A DNA stretch of 64,000 nt from positions 1,107,001 through 1,171,000 of the forward strand of contig JARHVA010000459.1 in NCBI GenBank assembly GCA_037957365.1. Reading direction: 5' to 3'. Made by a program: the position numbers and the translations under genes. This document shows positions 48,259-60,910 of this stretch, in pieces; the first letter of the stretch is position 1, and each line of letters opens with the position of its first letter. The notes beneath the pieces were generated by a model. It had not been told where the DNA came from. It ran no database searches and saw nothing but the letters and a program-made list of their open reading frames with translations. The stretch comes from Torreya grandis. Lineage: Eukaryota; Streptophyta; Pinopsida; Cupressales; Taxaceae.

Positions 48259-49523
48259 TGTATTCACCTAAATTCACTCACCTACATTATCATCACTAAT
48301 ATTATTATTAGTCAACACTAATTCCATTCATCTCATTTAATCCCACTCATTTATCCCATTCCTAGTCATTTATCTAATATCCCCTTATTTCATCATCTAC
48401 TAACCTTATTCCATCCCACTTCATCATTAATTTATCTTTAATCCCCATTATCTTATCCTAATCCTATCTTATTTATTACTTTATAATTTTAAATTCTCAT
48501 GATCCACCTAACAACCTATTACTCTATGCCTAGGCTATCCTACACCCTAGTTCCTAATCCTTATCAAATCCCTATTTAATCCCCATCTAATCATCATTAT
48601 TCCCTAAGAAGGATTATATAACCTTATAAATCTATAACCTTCTCTATTCTCACCCCTCCCCTCTATAAGCCTCTAAATCTAGAGGAATACCTAAATTTTC
48701 TCACCTACATTATCATCACTAATATTACTATTAGTTGATACTAATTCCACTCATCTCATTTAATCTTGATAATTTATCCCATTCTTAGTCATTTATGTAG
48801 TATCCTCTTCTTTAATCATCTATTAACATTACTATATCCCTCTTCATAATTAAATTATATTAAATCTCTATTATCCTATCCTAATCCTATCTTATCTATT
48901 ACTCAAGAATTTTAAATTCCCATGACCCACCTAACCACCTACTAGCCTATGCATAGGATATCCTACACGCCTATTTCCTAATCCTTACCAAATACCTATC
49001 TAATCCCCATCTAATGATCATTAGTACTTAATAAGGATTATATAACCCTCCAAATCTAGAACTTTCTCTATTCTCACCCCTCCTCTCTAGAAGCCTCTAA
49101 ATCTAGAGGCTTGGAAGTAGTTTTAAATTCCTTTTAATTATTGACCCTTGATCTCCCTCATCCAACTTTGAATATCCACTATTGATCTCTCCCTTCATTT
49201 TATATTTAATCAACATCATCCCTTCATGATAGATAACTATAATCCTCATGCTATCTTCATGCTAAATCAATCCATCATCAAGCATCCTTGATCAAGTAAT
49301 ATCATGTCAAAATTTTGTGTCTAAGGTAATCAATCCAATCTCCTTTTGTTTAAATATATTTAATAATGGTTTAGATCATTTATATTTAGGATCATAATGC
49401 TATTTTCAATAGTTTATTAACCCATTTTCATTAGTTCTTAATGTCTCTAGACTTCACCTAGTAGTTTGATTTTTGGGTTTGAATTAGGTAGTTTAATTCA
49501 TATTTGCTCAAAATCCTACTACA
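48259..49523 (+). repeat. 3' LTR of element 6 with internal tandem duplication
   Basis: The first about 425 bp (48,259-48,684) is repeated as the start of the following about 840-bp copy (48,684-49,523). Both halves match the 5' LTR. The duplicated part lies at the U3 end. The LTR ends in CTACTACA, then AACAT. Confidence 0.78.
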
Positions 49524-49528
49524 AACAT

Positions 49529-51282
49529 AAGTTATTTTTAGTGAAACTTATTGAGATTAGTAAATATCATCATGTCTATTGAGTTTAACTCTATGTTATC
49601 CTCAAACAAGAAGTTTATAATGAGGGAAGGAGGCTAAAAGGAGTGATATAAAGACAAAATCAAAAAATAGGATATAGAGTCAAATTGGTTAATTGTGTTG
49701 TTATAAACTAGGGAATAGAGCAAGAAAATAGAGATACATAGTTGTGTAGTCAACTATGTACTATTAAACATAGAACTAAATAGGAAGATAGGGATACACA
49801 ATCATGTAGGTCAACTTTATATTATAGGCATAAAGGCTAAATAATCTATAAGAGATTGTATTGACTAGAAGGATAGTGGTCTAAAATAGAGGAAAATTTT
49901 GTAAGATAATTTTGAAGCAAAATGGAAGTAATCACACAAGTAATTGGGTCAATGTGATTGATCTAATTATATCACACAACACAAACCTTGCACCAACACT
50001 AGGTAATACAAGTTTTAGAATACAACATATAGTAATCAAAGATCAAGAAATAACTAAAAATTAAATGCTAACTAGTTGGTCGTCCTAAGTGTTATTAAGT
50101 TATAATAAAGTTTGATTCTAATGTGATAGGGAATTTATCTAAAATAAAGAACTATAAATAAATCTAAGGTTGGTTTTAAGATGTTTGGGCTGAAATGGAT
50201 CTATATTAGTGATGGTATTGGCTTAGTATTAGGGCCTACCCCCTCACTTCATTATCTCATAACAATAAGGGTATCAGGTGGTTTTCCAATATATACCATC
50301 TTCCATGTATTTATACTTGGCCAAAAATCCAAGTTATCTTCCCCCTTGGTGATGTAATCTAATTAGGTAGGCCTTGGGAAGATAAATGTTTAATGTTTTT
50401 TAATGTAAAATGATTTGGTAGTGTATGCAAAAGAGAAAAATGTGTGACTAAAATTTCTTAAATTGAAAATCCACCTATTAAATCCATGTGATTTAATCTA
50501 AGCATGAAAATAAATAAAAAGGAAAGATGAATTAATTACTATCAAATAGAGGTTAATTCCTTGATTAAGAGTAATATGTAGTCAGTTCAGGTGACACTAT
50601 ATGCAAATAGTAAAAAATAGATTCAACTAGGTTGCTACTATTCTAAAGAAGTAAAGTTTATAATATCATAGTTAAATAGGTTGATTATGTCTTATAATAT
50701 AAGATAGACTATATAATTGTTTCAAATAGGTCAACCTAGTTGGTTGTAGAGTTGCAGTTTTATAGACTATAAAATTGTGAAAAATAGTACTAAAATAAGA
50801 ACTAAAATGATAAATAGAGAAAAGAAGGAACCTTAATGAGATTTAAGTCATTTTTAGACTAAATTTTTTTATGTTATGATTCTCAAATGTTATTTCAAAA
50901 TTATACTAACTGGGTCGACTAGTTTGACCAAGTTTGTAAAACCCTAATTCTAAAGAAGAATTTTCAAATAGAGTTGACTTGTTTGACTATGTATGTAGAC
51001 TCCTATGTTGATAAAATATAATAATAGATATATTTGAATGGTTTTAATATGTATTCCAATATATAACTAAAGAATAATATTGTATCGAACTAATCTATCT
51101 AGTAACATGTATTTAGTGAAGCCCTGTACAGACAAGATAGAGTCATTTTGGAATGACTATGTGTTAAAATGGTGCAAATAAAGTTAGAACTATACTTAAT
51201 GTTTTGTTATATTACTAAAAATATATAAAAATATAATATGATTAAAAAATTATAGTGAAAAATAAAACATGAAAAAGTTATA
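49529..51282 (-). other. Leader region of element 5
   Basis: No coding frame. Read on the minus strand it lies between the PBS and gag. It contains recurring GTCAACTATGTACT and GGTTGATTATGTC-like phrases and a segment (50,345-50,210) shared with the leader of element 7. Confidence 0.5.
50210..50345 (-). promoter_or_regulatory. Leader motif shared with element 7
   Basis: On the minus strand this aligns with 58,612-58,730. The best block is TGAAGTGAGGGGGTARG, preceded by ACCCTTAT and followed by CCYAATAY. It sits downstream of the PBS in each element. Function is unknown; leader positions are where packaging signals are found. Confidence 0.5.
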
Positions 51283-51300
51283 TTTATGTCAAGTTCACCA
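51283..51300 (-). other. Primer-binding-site-like sequence of element 5
   Basis: Minus-strand TGGTGAACTTGACAT begins three bases after the 5' LTR terminus. TGG matches a tRNA CCA end. The tRNA is not identified. Confidence 0.5.
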
Positions 51301-51303
51301 AAA

Positions 51304-52497
51304 TGTATGCAAATAGAAATACAACTGATATATTAATCAATCCTAGCTCAGAGAAGATAAATCCTACTTACACTTTTGATTGTTGATACATTAGATATTT
51401 AGGGTCATGACCAAAATATATCACTATACCTAACCAAGGTATCTGTTAACATAATAATATCACTAGGGAGGGTTACAAAACCTCCAATCAAGCAAAATTC
51501 TGCAATAACCCTAGCTAGGTCCTATGTTTTCATATTCACAAGAGTAAATGACAAGGAAATTAAAGTATAATCTAGTGCTCACCAAAAATTGTGGCACAAA
51601 ATGAGGGTAATAAACATAAAAATTAAATATGCATAGAATATCTATACTCAAGTCAATGTATAGGAAATCCTAATGCATGGGAGAGAATTACAAATGCAAA
51701 TTTATCTACTATTACAAATGAAGAACAAAGTTAGTAATACTTACCTTTGAAGATGAACCCATTGATCCTCAATATCTCCCTTCACCAAGTTGATTTACAA
51801 GAGGTTATTATGGTATGTAAAGATAAAAAATATAATTCATCTCTAGGCTACATAACCTATCTATGCATCCAAAAGACTTCTCCATAAGATAAGATCTATA
51901 TAATTAAAGAAAGTATTGAAACCCTAAACTATGTTCCTCAAGTAGAATGGTGGATAAGCATATGTATAATATATAATTATTATTATTATATTCCTCTTAA
52001 TAAATAATGAAATGAGTGTGCACATATATCTAAATCTAACCCTAAACCTTTTTTAAATTTTAGCAAATAGGGTCAACCCAATCGAATTTGTATCGTTATT
52101 GACAAAAACAAACTAGGTCTTTGTTTAGGTCAGCTAAGGGCTGACGTAAATGCTAAATAAGTTTATTATTTAGAGTATAGGTTTGATGGGGCCAACAGTG
52201 CAACATAAACCTTTTTAAAGGGTTTTAGGCTTAGGGAAGGGATAATGAAGGCATAAAATGACTAGAATAAGGTGTAAAATAGGAGGCCAACCTTAGGGGA
52301 GGTGTTTTAGGAGATGATTAGATTGATAATAAGTGGTAGTATAGGTAAAAAAAATCCTATTAATCACAAATTTTATACCCACCCTTTATTGAATCACCCT
52401 TTAAGGTGTTCACTTAGATATAATGAGACTCAACAGGTTCTTACAAGAGAGAAATCATCGATAATTGATGAAAGTTTGAAAATATTATGTGTATACA
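51304..52497 (-). repeat. 5' LTR of element 5
   Basis: Collinear with 25,447-26,635. On the minus strand it begins TGTATACACATAAT and ends TGCATACA. Confidence 0.85.
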
Positions 52498-52503
52498 TAA
52501 ACT
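52498..52503. repeat. Target-site duplication of element 5, right
   Basis: TAAACT matches 25,441-25,446. Confidence 0.75.
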
Positions 52504-55500
52504 TCCCCTTGGAGTGATTTGGAAGTGAAAAATAATCCTATTAGAGTATAAATATCTTGTATACCTATTAAAATCCTATTATCAATCATTTCTCCACCTC
52601 TTTTCTATAATTCCATCATCATTCTCACATTTGCTCTTTTTCAGGCATATTCTTTATAGCCCTATTTTGGTACAAAGATCCTTGGTTTAAGTGATCTATA
52701 TGGATTATAATAAAATTAAAGGCATATTTGAATACCCTTTATCCCATTTTAGCTTAATTAAATGTTTCATGTCCAAACTCACAATGTATGCCCTCTTTAT
52801 CAACACCTATCTTTCTTAATTAGGCATAATTAAGCCTCGTGCAAGTTTATAAGACTAGAGACCATGTAATACATATCCAAAACCTCCAATATCTTACTGG
52901 GCACATAAATTAGATTATATGACAAATTTTTAAGTAATTCCATGGGTTAAAACTCCAATTAGGTGAGTTACAAGTTTTATATCCCAAGTTGGCTTTAACA
53001 CAACCCTGAGTAGGTTGAGAGCAAAGAAAAAAGTATATTTTGAGTTTTAGAATATTTCAAGACAAAAAAATACCTATGTGATATATTATCTAACTCATTA
53101 AACTAATCTATCCATTTTTTTCATAATCAACCCCAATGACATCTTACCAAGCAAGAAAGGCAAAATTATGTGTGTATAAGAGGACTATGCAATATGTTGT
53201 AGGTCTTTTCTAGTGTTTTAATACAATTATAAACATGTTTATCACCCCAAATGATAATTTATGCCTATAAAATTAATATATTATCCATTAAATATTCAAT
53301 TATAAATCAAACATTTCATATTTTATGAACTTTTGAAAACAAAGTTGTAAAAAAACTCCTTTAGTAGGGCTTGTAGGACTTGTCTCTGTTTGATATTTGT
53401 TAAACCTAAAGAATTTTTTTTAAATTAATTTATTTTATTTATTATACCTTAAAAATAAATTAATAACATATCTTAATGACTTTCAATTCTTCATTCATCC
53501 TCAAACCTCACCCTTCATACAATATTGCTTTCTCTTGCTTGAAAATGTGGACATGTAGGTTTGCAAACTTGTGGGTCTACATTTTCATTAATTAAATAAT
53601 TAAATTTTTTAATATTGGTATTAAAATTATATTTTTTATTTTATAAAAATTTTAAAACCCAAAAAACTCTTTTAAAATTATTAATTTATCTCTAAACACT
53701 TGGTCTTATTTGCAAGCATTAGACTTTTTTTTAGGTTAGTACCCTGCAAGTTCATTTCAAGGATGGTTTTAGAGGTTTGATCCATTGATTTTTAATCCTA
53801 AAAGAGTCTCATAATTATTAATTTAATTAATTCAATTCTTATATCACTTTTATTACATCTCCATACCTCAAAAGTGTTGCTCATAAGACCCTTTTTCTCT
53901 TGTCTTGGAGCTTGTAGTTGCTTCTTTGAGACTATATACGCACTAAGTGTGTGTTTGTAAGAAATATAGAGGATATATAAATTAATTTTAACATATTATA
54001 TATCCTCATTACCACTCATTTATTATTTATTATGGTTGTTCCATAATTTCTTTCATTTGAAACCTTGAAGATAGACTTAAGAGTTCAAATCCTTGTTATT
54101 AGTGAGCTACCACCTGCAACCTTGTACTAGAGGTGTTCATGGAGTGAGTTTTTAAAAATTAAATATTATTATTTAAACCACATATATCACTAATTTCCAA
54201 AATAAACCAATTCTCTTATTTTTTTATTTAGGGACAAAATTTAAAGGCAACCTTGCTCTCTTTGGATTCAACAAGCCTAAAACCTCCTTCAACAAGATAT
54301 TGATCAAAAATTTATTTTATGGATTGGATAAATTTCTTGGGTAAATGAAAACTCATAAAATTAAAAACAAATATAAATGAACCTATGTCTCAAATATTCA
54401 CTCTAACACTATGGATCATCCTTTTTATATATCATTTGATAATCACTTATAAGCAGTTTTATTCATTATCAACATGCTTTGCTTATTTATTTGATATATA
54501 ATCCTGTTGGTGATTTTAAGGTACATAAATAGGATAAATGATATTTTATATATGTTATTAAAATGTTATAATTTAAAACAAAAACTTATTCCATGCTCAA
54601 TAATTCCATAGTTCTTAAAAATCCTCCCTGTCATCTTATAAAACAATTAAAAATAGTGTTTTTCTATCTTTTCTAATCTCACATGACAAATGATGATGTA
54701 AAAAGATGTGATATGTATATTAATACCATTTATTATCTAAAACAACCCAAAAATTTCATACATTAATACTAAAATCTTGTTGAGATAAGAAAAACCATGC
54801 CTATGGGGTTTTAAGAGGGTTTTGGGCTACTTAACTAGTTAATGATTATTAATAAATCATATCCATTCAATAATAAAAATAATCCATATAATTTAAAATT
54901 AATAAGGTCCCCTATCCCAATATCACTCTTTCCAACTCCATTTCCTCTTCATGGAATAAACACTTTAAAATGGTCTTCACTAACTTACAAAGAGGTTAAT
55001 GGAGGAGAAGAAATGTTTTTTGAATTATTTGGAATTTTTAATGATTCCATAAGCCTTATTTTACTTTTAAAACATAATAGGTACCTGAAAACATCCATTT
55101 ATGACACGATCTAACCATCTCCACATTGAATTTTTTTTACAATCCCTTGGGAAGTGTGTTTGTACATTATACTTCATTTTATTAATATTTGGAGGATTAC
55201 ACCACTCCTTTCAAATTGACCTAACATGGGTGAACATGTGTTATGGATAAATAAACTTTAAATATCTTATAAACATGTTATATGTATTTATAATGCACTT
55301 GATCCTTCAAATTAGCAAAGGTAAACATTACCTTAATTTCTCTAAATTTACTTTAACCTTTGATAAACATGAAATAGTAATGTTTCATCTTTACATAACT
55401 TGTATCTATAATTCACCTTTCCACACATGACATTATATCACCTTAGAAGTGTCAAAACACCAATATTTCATAATGGTTTAGCATATCTCAATCTTCAAAA

Positions 55501-57300
55501 AGTAATATTAGACTTTACTAAGATACCTTAACTTTTCCAAACAACTAAACAAGACCTTCATGAAAGAGATAATGACAAGACTAGGGGTATGAATTACTTT
55601 TCTACACCATGAAATAGACCTTAAAATTACAATAACTTGATAAGACACCTTTTTGTGACCAAGTTTGACCAATATACCAAGACCACAACTCAAAAAATGC
55701 TACCAACAAGGTTAGACAAGTATAGAAGAATTTTTTTAAATTATCCTCACCAATGGTATCTAGTTTGGGCTAACATCATTGGAAAATTCCTAGGATTGCA
55801 TGCTTGATATGCATCTAAAATATTTGACTTCCTACCTACATTGGGATATGGATTCACCAATAATCAACACAAACTAAAATAAACCATGAAAATCGTCTAC
55901 AAAGCTCTTGAAATGAATGTAATAACTAACTACCTTCAAACACACCACAAGACAAAGAAAAAACATCAAAAAGATAATTAAAAAATAAGACACACTCTAT
56001 GCTAATAATCACTTAGGGAAGACAAAATAATAAACTATTATTTATAACTAAACTCTATATATGTATCCTCTTGGATCAAAAAGAAAACTCGTTATGTCAT
56101 CTTAATGTGATGAACAAGGATGGTGTACAAGTTGTTATTCAAAATTGGTTATTTATTTAGTATTTTATTTCTTGATCACCATTGTCTTTGGATTGAGATA
56201 AAATGGATCTATAAAAATAAAAAGAATAAATTTAAAAAAAAAAAAACCTTCAACAAATATAAATTCATATTTAACTTCATGATTTACCTCATACTATTGT
56301 CCATCCTTGGCAATGTGAGAGAAATCCAATGTGACCACACTTTGATTCATGAGGGAAAAAATAGCCTCATATTCTATTAGATCTTTAAATATCATCTATA
56401 TTAGTCTTGTTCTTCTATGAAGAATGGAAGCTCATCTGGCCATTCAAATTCTAGCTCATCATGTTTTTCTTGTTCTAAACTTGATTGGTGTTCTTCAAGT
56501 CTCAAAACATCAGGATTATCTTCTTGAGATTCACTTTCCATGATGATCTCATGCTTAATATAATTTTTAACTTTTGTAGACACTATAAAAACATAAAATA
56601 TGGATCTAAATGGTGTATTAACCCTTCAAACACCCCTTATCCCCCTTGGACCATTTACCAACCTTTTAAACTACCAAACATAAGTGAAAATGACTAGTTT
56701 TAGCCATTTTGACTATATATTCCTAATCATCTATGGTCGAATCTCAATCATCAATGAAATAATTACTTGAACTCTTACATGATTAAAATAATCAACTATA
56801 ATTTAATTTCAACTCACTTATTGATTACTAGTTGTCTAATTTTAGTCTACTATTCACATTATCAATGTATGATTAAACTATTGGTCAGACTGTTTGATAA
56901 AACATATTTTAAACTCTTCATTCCAAAAATATTTTTTTTTATATTAAGAGATGAAATATAATGTTTAAATCAATCATTCATTGGGAAAGAGATTCTGACT
57001 CTCAGGTAAATCTAGAATTTTTCTAATAAACTAGGAACTAGGTCAGAGGCTTAGGGTGTTTTTACAACTCATCAGTGTGAGCCAAGGTACCATTATTTTC
57101 TTGAAATTTATCTAGGATAAACACCAACATTCCTTATACTATTAAAACCTAAAATATAATTATATCTATTTTTTATCAAGATTTAGTAATTACCTCTATC
57201 TATTTCATTGATTTTGTCATTTCCCTTTCATCTCATTTCACTATGTTGGAGTTTTACAACTCCATACATTCTACCTCCTACCCAGAACCACCCACAAACC
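52504..57300. other. No gene recognised
   Basis: The most AT-rich stretch of the window (for example 53,400-53,720). Short ORFs on both strands, including 54,842-55,114 and the acidic 56,583-56,401, show no motif I recognise. A tRNA-like B-box (GAGTTCAAATCC, about 54,080) is isolated. The right part should contain the start of element 7's LTR, which I cannot delimit. Confidence 0.45.
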
Positions 57301-58075
57301 ATTCTTACTCATATAAATACCTATCCCTAAACTAGATACCCTTTAGAATTAATTTTTACCTTGTAACCAACATTCAACCCAAACATCACTCCTAGAACCT
57401 CTTGGTAACCTCCTCAACGGACTTCTCTTCCCAAACCAAATCCAACATTAACCACCGATGATTTTACCTAACCACTAGCATAATTTCATATCCACTAATG
57501 GTTAAAAACTATTGACATTCACATAATCACCAATAATCATACCCAGACCACCATGGTCACTATGTATCCATTTTCACAAAAACAAGTTGATTTGACCCAT
57601 CTATCCATACCCAAATTCCACTTTCTAAGTTTCTATTTTATCACAGAACTTTAACTTATTTTTTGAGTCATTTTTGAGTAATTTAGTATTAGTATTCAAT
57701 CATTTATTGCTATTTTAAATCAAAATCACTTGTTTCTTGTATTTGATGTTAGTACTTTCTATTATTTCATGTAAGCACTTATTTTTAGTTTATCAAAACT
57801 TAAGTTTTTTAAAAGTCTAGATCGATATCCTCCAAGAAATCTTGTGCTTCTTGGATCTAGTTCATGACAGGTAGTCCACCCTACTATCTCATTAATACAT
57901 CATTTTCTATATTGATTTAGTATATATAGGTCATCCTCCCCAAACAAAGAGGAGTATCAACAATTATCTAGATTCATGCTCACACAACATATCTAGGTTC
58001 TACTAACCTCACCTTTATTTCAAGTTTTATAACTTTCTTTCTAAATAAAAAATAAAACAAAATTTTTTTGAAACA
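57301..58075 (+). repeat. 5' LTR (3' portion) of element 7
   Basis: The LTR ends with GAAACA three bases before the PBS. A TATAAATA box lies at 57,312. The true LTR start is further left and unknown, because the second LTR is not in the window. Confidence 0.6.
57312..57319 (+). promoter_or_regulatory. Candidate LTR TATA box (element 7)
   Basis: TATAAATA followed by CCTATCCC, about 760 bp before the LTR end. Confidence 0.45.
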
Positions 58076-58078
58076 TTT

Positions 58079-58097
58079 TGGCACACCCAATGGGACC
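58079..58097 (+). other. Primer-binding site of element 7
   Basis: TGGCACACCCAATGGGACC, three bases after the LTR end, is nearly identical to the element 2 site at 11,722. Confidence 0.78.
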
Positions 58098-58983
58098 CTC
58101 AAGCTTTTTCTTGGGTTCATAGTTATAGGACATTTAGTTGTATTAGATAAGATTCATTTATTATATTTTTTATAAAAATTAAACATTCTTTATTTATTTT
58201 CTTCCTTTCCAAAATGTAAGTTCTAGTTTCTTCTGCTTTCTTAGAAAAAGTAAAAATTGTCATTTTTTCTTTCATTTTTGAAAATCAAAAGTACTCATTT
58301 GAGGCCTAGGTTTTTGCATCATCACATCGCATCTAGGTGCATATTATTACTTTGTATTTATTTGAAAAGACACCAAAATTTTATTTTGGATTAAAATTAA
58401 CTCTACATCCATTATTTTCTTATATTGATTAGCTCACATAGCTTAATTTAATCAATTAAATTAATCATAGTCTCACTTCTTATCACACATAATACCAAAC
58501 CACACATTTAATCAAATATAAAAATATTGACATAAGGCTCGATTAGGATTTCATCACCTAACTATCACCTTTTCTTGGCTATCTTACTTAGATTTCACTA
58601 CTAAGGGGAGATCCAACTCAGTATACTGGTTGAGTATAATCTCCAGTAACTCAATATATTTTGGCTCAGCACTCGACACCCTTATCATTGTGGTGTGTGA
58701 AGTGAGGGGGTAAGACCCAATATCAAACCATATACCAAGTTATATCTTGAGAACCTTTAACTACCTTAAACCATCTTTATATATCTTCTTCTAGTACCTG
58801 CTCCACAATCCCAACTTGGTCTTCATAACTTATTTAAAATGGAGGCATAATCCTAAAGAGAGATAAAAGGTACCTTAAGATTTTAATTCACTTTAGTGTA
58901 TGCATTATTTTCTTAGATATATTTTTATTTATTTTATTTTTAATTTATGAGATCGCTTTTATCTTCCTTTCCCCCTTCTTTTC
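58098..58983 (+). other. Leader of element 7
   Basis: No coding frame. Positions 58,612-58,730 carry the motif shared with the element 5 leader, including TGAAGTGAGGGGGTAAG. Confidence 0.55.
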
Positions 58984-60215
58984 ATGGTTCTAACTAGACA
59001 ACAACTAAGAAACCAAGTAAATCAAGATATACCTCCCAACCACCCATCTTCTTCATCCATAGAGTACCATTCAGATGTGGAAAGTTTACCCTACCATTAT
59101 GTAATTCCTATTGTACCTCATATATTTTTCGAAGAAGATACATATTTTTACACATTTCTAGATAACAATCCCATAACCCTCCAACACTGCCTTAACACCA
59201 TATCTTACTATACCCCTATTTTGCTTCCATATATTGATCCACCCTATGGTATTCCATCCCATATTATTTGAAGCACCTCTATTTCCACTATTTCCAACCA
59301 AACCTTAGTCACCCAAGCATCTTCTTCCACCAATACCCAAATGCCTTTTTCCCCAACCAATAACTCTTCTAGTATAGGAGCAACCCAACCTTTGGTCACC
59401 TATACTCCACTTAACATTAGAGTACCCTCTACTAATGTTTCCACCCTTTCTCTTATCTCCAACACACAAAATTCCACTCCATTTCAAAGCTTGGTAGTTT
59501 CCATACCTTCTACACTTCCACCCATTAGTACCAAGGTTACCAACCATACTTAACCTATCAAGCCAGCCATACCTCCAATGCAACCCATGTCAATTCTTCA
59601 ACAAGTGCCCATTACATCCCACCCAATCTATATCCCTAACCCATAAGGTTATATAGCTCTAATTTTTACCTAACCTCCTATATCTAATTACCCATACAAG
59701 TCATCCTCTCAACCACCGATGTCCATGTACTAATATGCAATAACCTCCTCACCTTCCACTAGCTATCTATATGTTTGACTAACCAAAGCCAATAGAATTT
59801 ACCCTACAACTATATGGGGGCACAACCACAAACCGATCTAGTTAAGATCTTAATGGACAAGATATGACCAATTTGCAGTCATCTATTTTTGGTGCCCATA
59901 ACCTCTTATCATAAAATCAAATTTTCAACAAACTAATTCATTCATCCATCCCAATCCAACCTTATCCTCCTCAATAGGAACTTCCAAAATTTTCAAAATT
60001 TCAAAGCAAGGAAGATCCTCAGCAACATCTTAGAACATTAAGACACTCTTGTTATCTGATTATTTATGATGATGCTCTCCTTCTTCGCACCTTTCCCATG
60101 TCGCTAACTAGTCTAGCATTATATTGGTATAGTTTTATACTAGGTACTCCCTCTTTTCTTTTCCCCAATTAGCTCAAACCTTCTTAGATCATTTTTCCAC
60201 TAATATTATTTCTAT
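58984..60215 (+). pseudogene. gag of element 7
   Basis: The ATG at 58,984 opens MVLTRQQLRNQVNQDIPP, a start typical of plant gypsy Gag, and runs 95 codons to a TGA at about 59,269. The same frame continues as a Ser/Thr/Pro-rich segment (TNNSSSIGATQPLVTYTP) to about 59,550 and on to about 59,900. The capsid-like core lies near 60,020-60,215: LRTLRHSCYL, then DDALLLRTFPMSLTSLALYW and FPQLAQTFLDHFSTNI. Gag forms the particle shell. Several TAA/TAG codons break it. Downstream sequence is replaced by the LTR of element 8. Confidence 0.75.
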
Positions 60216-60689
60216 CTAAATTTTTGGCTTTAGTTAATTTTGGAAGAAATAAACTTGTGAAGGGTGTGTAGAAAAACCTATTACAATGTGCATGAATTGA
60301 ATCCAAGTGATTTTTGGGAGCTCCTCTTTCTCTTGGAAGGATGACCTAAAAATAAGAAAACACCTAAACACACTTTTTTGTTATACAAGTAGATGGGTGG
60401 ATTACCTAGTGTGAGCTAGATCCTAGAAGTGAAATCTTTTTAGGAGGCTATCAATCCACTTACTTTAAACACTTAAGTTTGATAAATAAAAATGTAGATT
60501 TTGAAAAAAATGTATAATTTGAATAAAATGATAGAAAACTGAAAATAATAACAATAAATAACTAAGATTAAAACAAATAAGCTAAATGCTTTGTTAAAAC
60601 AATGACTAGATAAAAGCAACTAATGATGAAATCTAGTCAAAAAACAAGGTTGTGGTTTTGGTTTGGTAACTTGATAAGGGTTAAAATAA

Positions 60690-60910
60690 TAATTTGGTTG
60701 GGGTTTTAAAATGGTTGAGATGGTAAAGGGTAATGTGGTAAAAAATAAAAGAGGGATAAATGGTTAATAAGGGGGCCAAAAAGGCAAAGGGGCCAAAAGG
60801 GGGTAAATGAGATAAAGAGGGAAATGGGGTAGATGGAATAAAGAGAAAAAAGAGGTTAAGGGTCAAAATGAAAAAGGGCTGAAGAGAAAAGAAGAAGGCC
60901 AAGGGGTTAT
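60690..60910. repeat. Purine/pyrimidine-asymmetric tract
   Basis: The plus strand is strongly purine-rich (AAAGAGGGATAAATGG, GGGGCCAAAAGGGGGTAAAT). The translation of its complement is a spurious Phe/Pro/Leu ORF. It lies in the transcribed part of the element 8 LTR. Confidence 0.7.

Larger units (their letters stand above)
38882..49523 (+). mobile_element. LTR retrotransposon with gag only (element 6), nested in element 5
   Basis: Direct LTRs lie at 38,882-39,720 and 48,259-49,523. The 3' LTR is preceded by the tract AAAGAGGGGGAAAA and starts TGTATTCACC. The 5' copy starts TATATGCACC, its TG mutated. Flanks are AACAC (38,877-38,881) and AACAT (49,524-49,528), a near-perfect 5-bp target duplication. 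The internal region of about 8.5 kb shows a gag zinc-knuckle region near 43,860-44,110 but no protease, RT or integrase. It may be a non-autonomous, gag-carrying element. Confidence 0.78.
25447..52497 (-). mobile_element. Large LTR retrotransposon (element 5), interrupted by element 6
   Basis: Direct LTRs of about 1.19 kb with TG/CA termini lie at 25,447-26,635 and 51,304-52,497. TAAACT is found immediately outside both ends (25,441-25,446 and 52,498-52,503). Read on the minus strand, the right LTR is 5': it is followed by a PBS-like TGGTGAACTTGAC at 51,300. The left LTR is 3': it is preceded by the purine tract AGAGTGGGGCATA. Gag remnants lie at 38,180-36,741 on the same strand. Without the nested element 6 it would be about 16.4 kb. 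No RT or integrase was identified. An antisense mobile-domain-like ORF lies near the 3' end. Confidence 0.85.

Noticed and set aside
52485..52520. Purine tract CCAAGGGGAAG beside the right LTR of element 5, suggesting that LTR is a 3' LTR
   Set aside because: The TAAACT duplication on both outer sides and the PBS-like sequence at 51,300 support it as the 5' LTR. The purine patch is outside the element.
56401..56583. Acidic minus-strand ORF (Glu-rich, 60 codons) as a small gene
   Set aside because: No promoter, homologous copy or motif supports it. It may be a fragment of an unrecognised element, but I cannot show it.
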